From JAVKFY01 sp040223615 (GTDB lineage: Bacteria > Pseudomonadota > Alphaproteobacteria > GCA-2731375), in assembly GCA_040223615.1 (NCBI GenBank), contig JAVKFY010000079.1, positions 1 through 64,000 of the forward strand: a DNA stretch of 64,000 bases, in the 5' to 3' direction. How positions within the stretch are numbered: position 1 is the first letter of the stretch; every line of letters starts with the position of its first letter. Shown here piece after piece: positions 60,796-64,000 of the stretch. The notes beneath the pieces were generated by a model. The model was not told the DNA's origin. It saw only the letters and a list, made by a program, of their open reading frames with translations, and searched no databases. A program made the position numbers and the translations under genes.

Positions 60796-60889
60796 GTATA
60801 ATATCGCCTTTCTTTTGCGGGAGAAGACCTTGCCGGCGCCATGCTCTATGCTCGCGCGCAACGTAACCAGACGACGCGGCAAGGATTCC

Positions 60890-61678
60890 ATGGACTTCGA
60901 CGGCTACAAGAAACTGTTCGACCTCTCCGGCAAGGCGGCGCTGATCACCGGTTCCTCCAAGGGCATCGGGCGCGGCATCGCCGAGGCGATGGCGGCGCAG
61001 GGCGCCAAGGTGGTGATCTCCTCGCGCAAGGGCGACATCTGCGAGGAGGTGGCCAAGGGCATCAACGATGCCGGCGGCACCGCCATCGCGCTGCCCTGCA
61101 ACGTCGGCCACCGCGACCAGCTGCAGAAGCTGGTCGACGACACCCGCAAGGCTTTCGGCCAGATCGACATCGTCGTCGGCAACGCCGCGGTGAACCCGTA
61201 CTACGGGTCGAACCTCGACATTCCCGACAGCGCCATGGACAAGATCCTGCAGGTCAACATCTGCTCCAACCTGTGGCTGGCGCAGATGACCTTTCCGGAG
61301 ATGCGCGAGCGCAAAGACGGCGTGTTCGTCATCGTCTCGTCGATCGGTGGCCTGCGCGCCTCGACCAAGATCGGTGCCTACTGCGTCTCCAAGGCCGCCG
61401 ACATGCAACTGGTGCGCAACCTTGCGGCGGAGTTCGGCCAGGACAATATACGGGTCAACTGCATCGCCCCGGGCCTGGTGCAGACCGACTTCGCCCGGGC
61501 GCTGTACGAAAACCCGGAAATCCGCGACAAACGCATCGCCGAAACCCCGATGGCGCGGCTGGGCAACCCGGAGGACATCGCCGGCATCGCGGTCTATCTG
61601 GCCAGCCGGGCCGGCGCCTGGACCTCGGGGCAGACATTCGCCATCGACGGCGGCGTGACCACCGCCGGCACCGGCTGA
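60890..61678 (+). CDS. SDR-family oxidoreductase
   Basis: A 262-residue classical SDR. ITGSSKGIGRGIAEAMAAQG, GNAAVNPYYG, active-site serine IVSSIGG and YCVSKAA (Y-x-x-x-K). NCIAPGLVQTDF and SGQTFAIDGG also fit. Substrate unknown. AAGGA precedes the start by 4 bases. It lies 19 bases before glnD on the same strand and just after the IS. Confidence 0.88.
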   Translation: MDFDGYKKLFDLSGKAALITGSSKGIGRGIAEAMAAQGAKVVISSRKGDICEEVAKGINDAGGTAIALPCNVGHRDQLQKLVDDTRKAFGQIDIVVGNAAVNPYYGSNLDIPDSAMDKILQVNICSNLWLAQMTFPEMRERKDGVFVIVSSIGGLRASTKIGAYCVSKAADMQLVRNLAAEFGQDNIRVNCIAPGLVQTDFARALYENPEIRDKRIAETPMARLGNPEDIAGIAVYLASRAGAWTSGQTFAIDGGVTTAGTG

Positions 61679-61697
61679 CCCGACAGGGAGCAACCAA

Positions 61698-64000
61698 CTG
61701 AGCCGCGACGTACGCAACAAGCGCGCGATCATCGACCGCGCCGCGATGGCCGAGGCGCTGGACGCGGCGCTCGACGACCTCAATCCGGACTCGGCCGAGT
61801 TTCGCACCGCGCTGCTGGAACGGCTGAAGCAGACCGTCGCCGCCGGCCGCGACGAGATTCATGCCCGCTTCGAGGCCGGCGAGAGCGGCCTGGTGACGAT
61901 GCGCGCCACCGCCTTCCTGATGGATCAGTTGGTGCGCCTGCTCTACGACGTCACTACGACCAAGGTCTATCCGATCACCAACCCAACCGCCGGCGAGCGG
62001 CTCGGGGTGGTCGCGGTCGGCGGCTATGGCCGCGGCGACCTGGCGCCCGGCTCCGACCTCGACCTGCTGTTCCTGCTGCCCTACAAGCAGACGCCGTGGG
62101 GCGAGCAGTCGATCGAGTACATGCTCTACCTGCTGTGGGACCTGGGCCTGAAGGTCGGTCACGCCACCCGCTCGGTCGACGAATGCGTGCGTCTGGCCAA
62201 GAAGGACCTGACCATTCGCACCGCCCTGCTGGAGGCACGTTACCTGTGGGGCGACCAGGTCCTGTTCATGGAAATGCGCGCGGCCTTCCGCAAGCAGGTG
62301 ATCGAGGGCAGCGGCCCGGAATTCGCCGAGGCCAAGCTGGCCGAGCGCGACGAACGTCACCGCCGGCTCGGCGACAGCCGCTACGTGCTCGAACCCAACG
62401 TGAAGGAAGGCAAGGGCGGCCTGCGCGACCTGCAGACGCTGTACTGGATCGCCAAGTACGTCTACCTGGTCGAGGATGCCGCCGGCTTGGTCGAAGCCGG
62501 CGTGCTCAGCGCCAACGAGCGCCGCAAGTTCGCCAAGGCGGAGAACTTCCTGGCCACGGTGCGCTGTCACCTGCATTACCGCGCCGGCCGGCCGGAGGAG
62601 CGGCTGACCTTCGATGCCCAGGCCGACATCGCCGCCAAGCTCGGCTACACCGACCACGCCGGCAGCCGCGGCGTCGAACGCTTCATGAAACACTATTTCC
62701 TGACCGCCAAGGACGTCGGCGACCTGACCCGCATCGTCTGCGCCGCGATCGAGGACCAGCACAAGCGCAAGAGCCGGTTGCGCCTGCCCAGGCTGGGCTT
62801 GCGCCGGCGCGAGGTCGATGGCTTCACCGTCGATGGCGAGCGCATCACCATCAGCGACAAGGACGCTTTCAAGAACGATCCGGTGAAGCTGATCCGCCTG
62901 TTCCAGGTGGCGCAGGCGCGCGACCTCGACATCCATCCGCAGGCGCTGCGTCAGATCACCCGCGACCTGAAACTGGTGAACAAGAAGCTGCGCGCCGATC
63001 CCGAGGCCAACCGGCTGTTCGTCGACGTCTTGACCCACAAGCGCAATCCGGAGACCACGCTGCGGCGGATGAACGAGTCCGGCGTGTTCGGCAAGTTTGT
63101 GCCCGATTTCGGCCGCGTTGTCGCCCAGATGCAGCACGACATGTATCACGTGTACACGGTCGACGAGCACACCATCCGCGCCATCGGCATCCTGGCTCGC
63201 ATCGAGGCCGGCGAGCTCGACGACGACCATCCGATGTCGGTGCAGCTGATCAAGAAGATCGCCAATCGTCGCGTTCTCTACCTTGCGTTGCTCCTGCATG
63301 ACATCGCCAAGGGACGTGGCGGCGACCACTCCGTGCTCGGCGCCGAGGTGGCGCAGAAGCTGGCGCCGCGCCTGGGCTATGACAAGGCGGAGACCGACCT
63401 GGTCGCCTGGCTGGTGCGCTACCACCTGGCCATGAGCTCGGTGGCGTTCAAGCGCGACCTCGACGACCGCAAGACGATCACCGATTTCGTCGCCCTGGTG
63501 CAGAGCCCGGAGCGCTTGCGGCTATTGCTGATCCTCACCGTGTGCGACATCCGCGCCGTCGGGCCCAACGTCTGGAACGGCTGGAAGGGCCAGCTCCTGC
63601 GTCAGCTGTTCCATCGCGCCGAGGAACGCATGATGGGCGTCACCGCCGAGGGTACCCAGGCCGAGCGTGCCGCCCGCGTGAAGGATGGCCTGCGCGAGCG
63701 TCTGGCCGACGTCGACCAGAAGGCGCTGGAGGTGCACCTGGCGCGTGGCCCGGATTCGTTCTGGCTCGCCGTCGAACCGGAGAATCACGATCACTGGGCC
63801 CGCCTGATCGCTGCCGCCGACAAGGCCAAGCGCAGGCTCACCATCGACGCTCGCGTGCACGAGTTTCAGTCGGTCACCGAGGTCACGGTCTACACGCCCG
63901 ACCATGCCGGCCTGTTCTCGCGCCTGGCCGGCGGGATGACGGTGTCCGGTGCCAGTATCGTCGATGCGCGCATCTTCACGCTGTCCGACGGCATGGCGCT
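61698..64000 (+). CDS. glnD: Protein-PII uridylyltransferase/uridylyl-removing enzyme, partial
   Basis: About 767 residues of GlnD, cut by the window's right edge. The nucleotidyltransferase site GGYGRGDLAPGSDLDLLFL is followed by the NTase helical region, the HD domain (LLLHDIAKGRGGDHSVLGAE) and the first ACT domain (EVTVYTPDHAGLFSRLAGGM). It senses glutamine and modifies PII proteins, controlling nitrogen metabolism. No ATG is near; a CTG at 61698 has AGGGAG 7 bases upstream, and the next ATG is at 61746. Confidence 0.95.
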   Translation, partial: MSRDVRNKRAIIDRAAMAEALDAALDDLNPDSAEFRTALLERLKQTVAAGRDEIHARFEAGESGLVTMRATAFLMDQLVRLLYDVTTTKVYPITNPTAGERLGVVAVGGYGRGDLAPGSDLDLLFLLPYKQTPWGEQSIEYMLYLLWDLGLKVGHATRSVDECVRLAKKDLTIRTALLEARYLWGDQVLFMEMRAAFRKQVIEGSGPEFAEAKLAERDERHRRLGDSRYVLEPNVKEGKGGLRDLQTLYWIAKYVYLVEDAAGLVEAGVLSANERRKFAKAENFLATVRCHLHYRAGRPEERLTFDAQADIAAKLGYTDHAGSRGVERFMKHYFLTAKDVGDLTRIVCAAIEDQHKRKSRLRLPRLGLRRREVDGFTVDGERITISDKDAFKNDPVKLIRLFQVAQARDLDIHPQALRQITRDLKLVNKKLRADPEANRLFVDVLTHKRNPETTLRRMNESGVFGKFVPDFGRVVAQMQHDMYHVYTVDEHTIRAIGILARIEAGELDDDHPMSVQLIKKIANRRVLYLALLLHDIAKGRGGDHSVLGAEVAQKLAPRLGYDKAETDLVAWLVRYHLAMSSVAFKRDLDDRKTITDFVALVQSPERLRLLLILTVCDIRAVGPNVWNGWKGQLLRQLFHRAEERMMGVTAEGTQAERAARVKDGLRERLADVDQKALEVHLARGPDSFWLAVEPENHDHWARLIAAADKAKRRLTIDARVHEFQSVTEVTVYTPDHAGLFSRLAGGMTVSGASIVDARIFTLSDGMA

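Larger units (their letters stand above)
58733..60808. mobile_element. IS1595-family insertion sequence with passenger genes
   Basis: A 2,076-bp element with 25-base terminal inverted repeats (58733-58757 and 60784-60808) that match at 23 of 25 positions and begin GGCGAT. It is flanked by a perfect 8-bp target duplication, TTTCTTTT (58725-58732 and 60809-60816). It encodes an IS1595 transposase and a 52-residue ORF on the minus strand, and a DUF3800 protein on the plus strand. The intact ends and duplication imply recent insertion. 8-bp duplications are known for IS1595 elements, and passenger genes occur in the family. Confidence 0.93.

Overview
The window looks like chromosomal DNA of a high-GC alphaproteobacterium, probably of Rhodospirillales type. 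Three things point there: the gene order kdsD-lptC-lptA-lptB-rpoN-hpf-ptsN, an Hsp20 gene followed by a DUF1150 gene, and the blocks infC/rpmI-rplT-pheS-pheT and def-fmt-truA. The species cannot be named from the sequence. Coding density is high and most genes are housekeeping.

Layout. 1-7.5 kb (minus strand): three paralogous FG-GAP beta-propeller plus RTX proteins, probably secreted by a type I system that is not in the window. The most distal one is cut by an in-frame TAG, and a VOC-family gene lies between paralogs. 7.5-17.2 kb: a CPA1 Na+/H+ antiporter with a cyclic-nucleotide-binding tail, a PLP-dependent dehydratase with a periplasmic partner, a Pmp3/YqaE peptide, a triple PepSY-like protein behind a good general-stress (EcfG-type) promoter match, an MFS transporter, an SDR, an LLM-class oxidoreductase and an alpha/beta hydrolase. 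17.2-19.1 kb: a HigBA-type toxin-antitoxin pair whose toxin looks frameshifted, a small zinc-ribbon protein, and an Hsp20-DUF1150 pair whose leader can form a ROSE-like RNA thermometer.

19.1-27.4 kb (minus strand): M23 peptidase, ptsN, hpf, rpoN, lptB, lptA, lptC, kdsD, a small membrane protein, RNase D and tRNA-Leu(CAG). This cluster links lipopolysaccharide export and Kdo synthesis with sigma-54, ribosome hibernation and the nitrogen PTS. 27.5-42 kb: an accessory-metabolism mix of UppP, a 2OG-Fe(II) oxygenase, a two-gene module flanked by a 23-bp direct repeat, a quinone oxidoreductase, GST, QueG, two tandem TPR paralogs, glycosyltransferases, a MerR/CDF metal-efflux pair and a catalytically dead-looking M48 homologue. 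42-51 kb: a B12-binding radical SAM enzyme, infC with an ATC start, rpmI-rplT-pheS-pheT and lepA. 51-58 kb: a TauD-like dioxygenase, an M24 peptidase homologue, a LysE-type exporter, truA-fmt-def and rmuC.

58.7-60.8 kb is a complete 2,076-bp IS1595-family element. It has 25-bp terminal inverted repeats and a perfect 8-bp target duplication, and it carries a DUF3800 passenger gene and a 52-residue ORF. It sits in the T-tract of a rho-independent terminator. The window ends in an SDR gene and glnD, cut by the right edge.

I found no clearly new multi-gene defence or biosynthetic system. The most notable items are the IS with its passenger genes and its self-limiting translation hairpin, the ROSE-like thermometer, the amber-interrupted propeller gene, the EcfG and sigma-54 promoter matches, and a hairpin element present in two opposite orientations.
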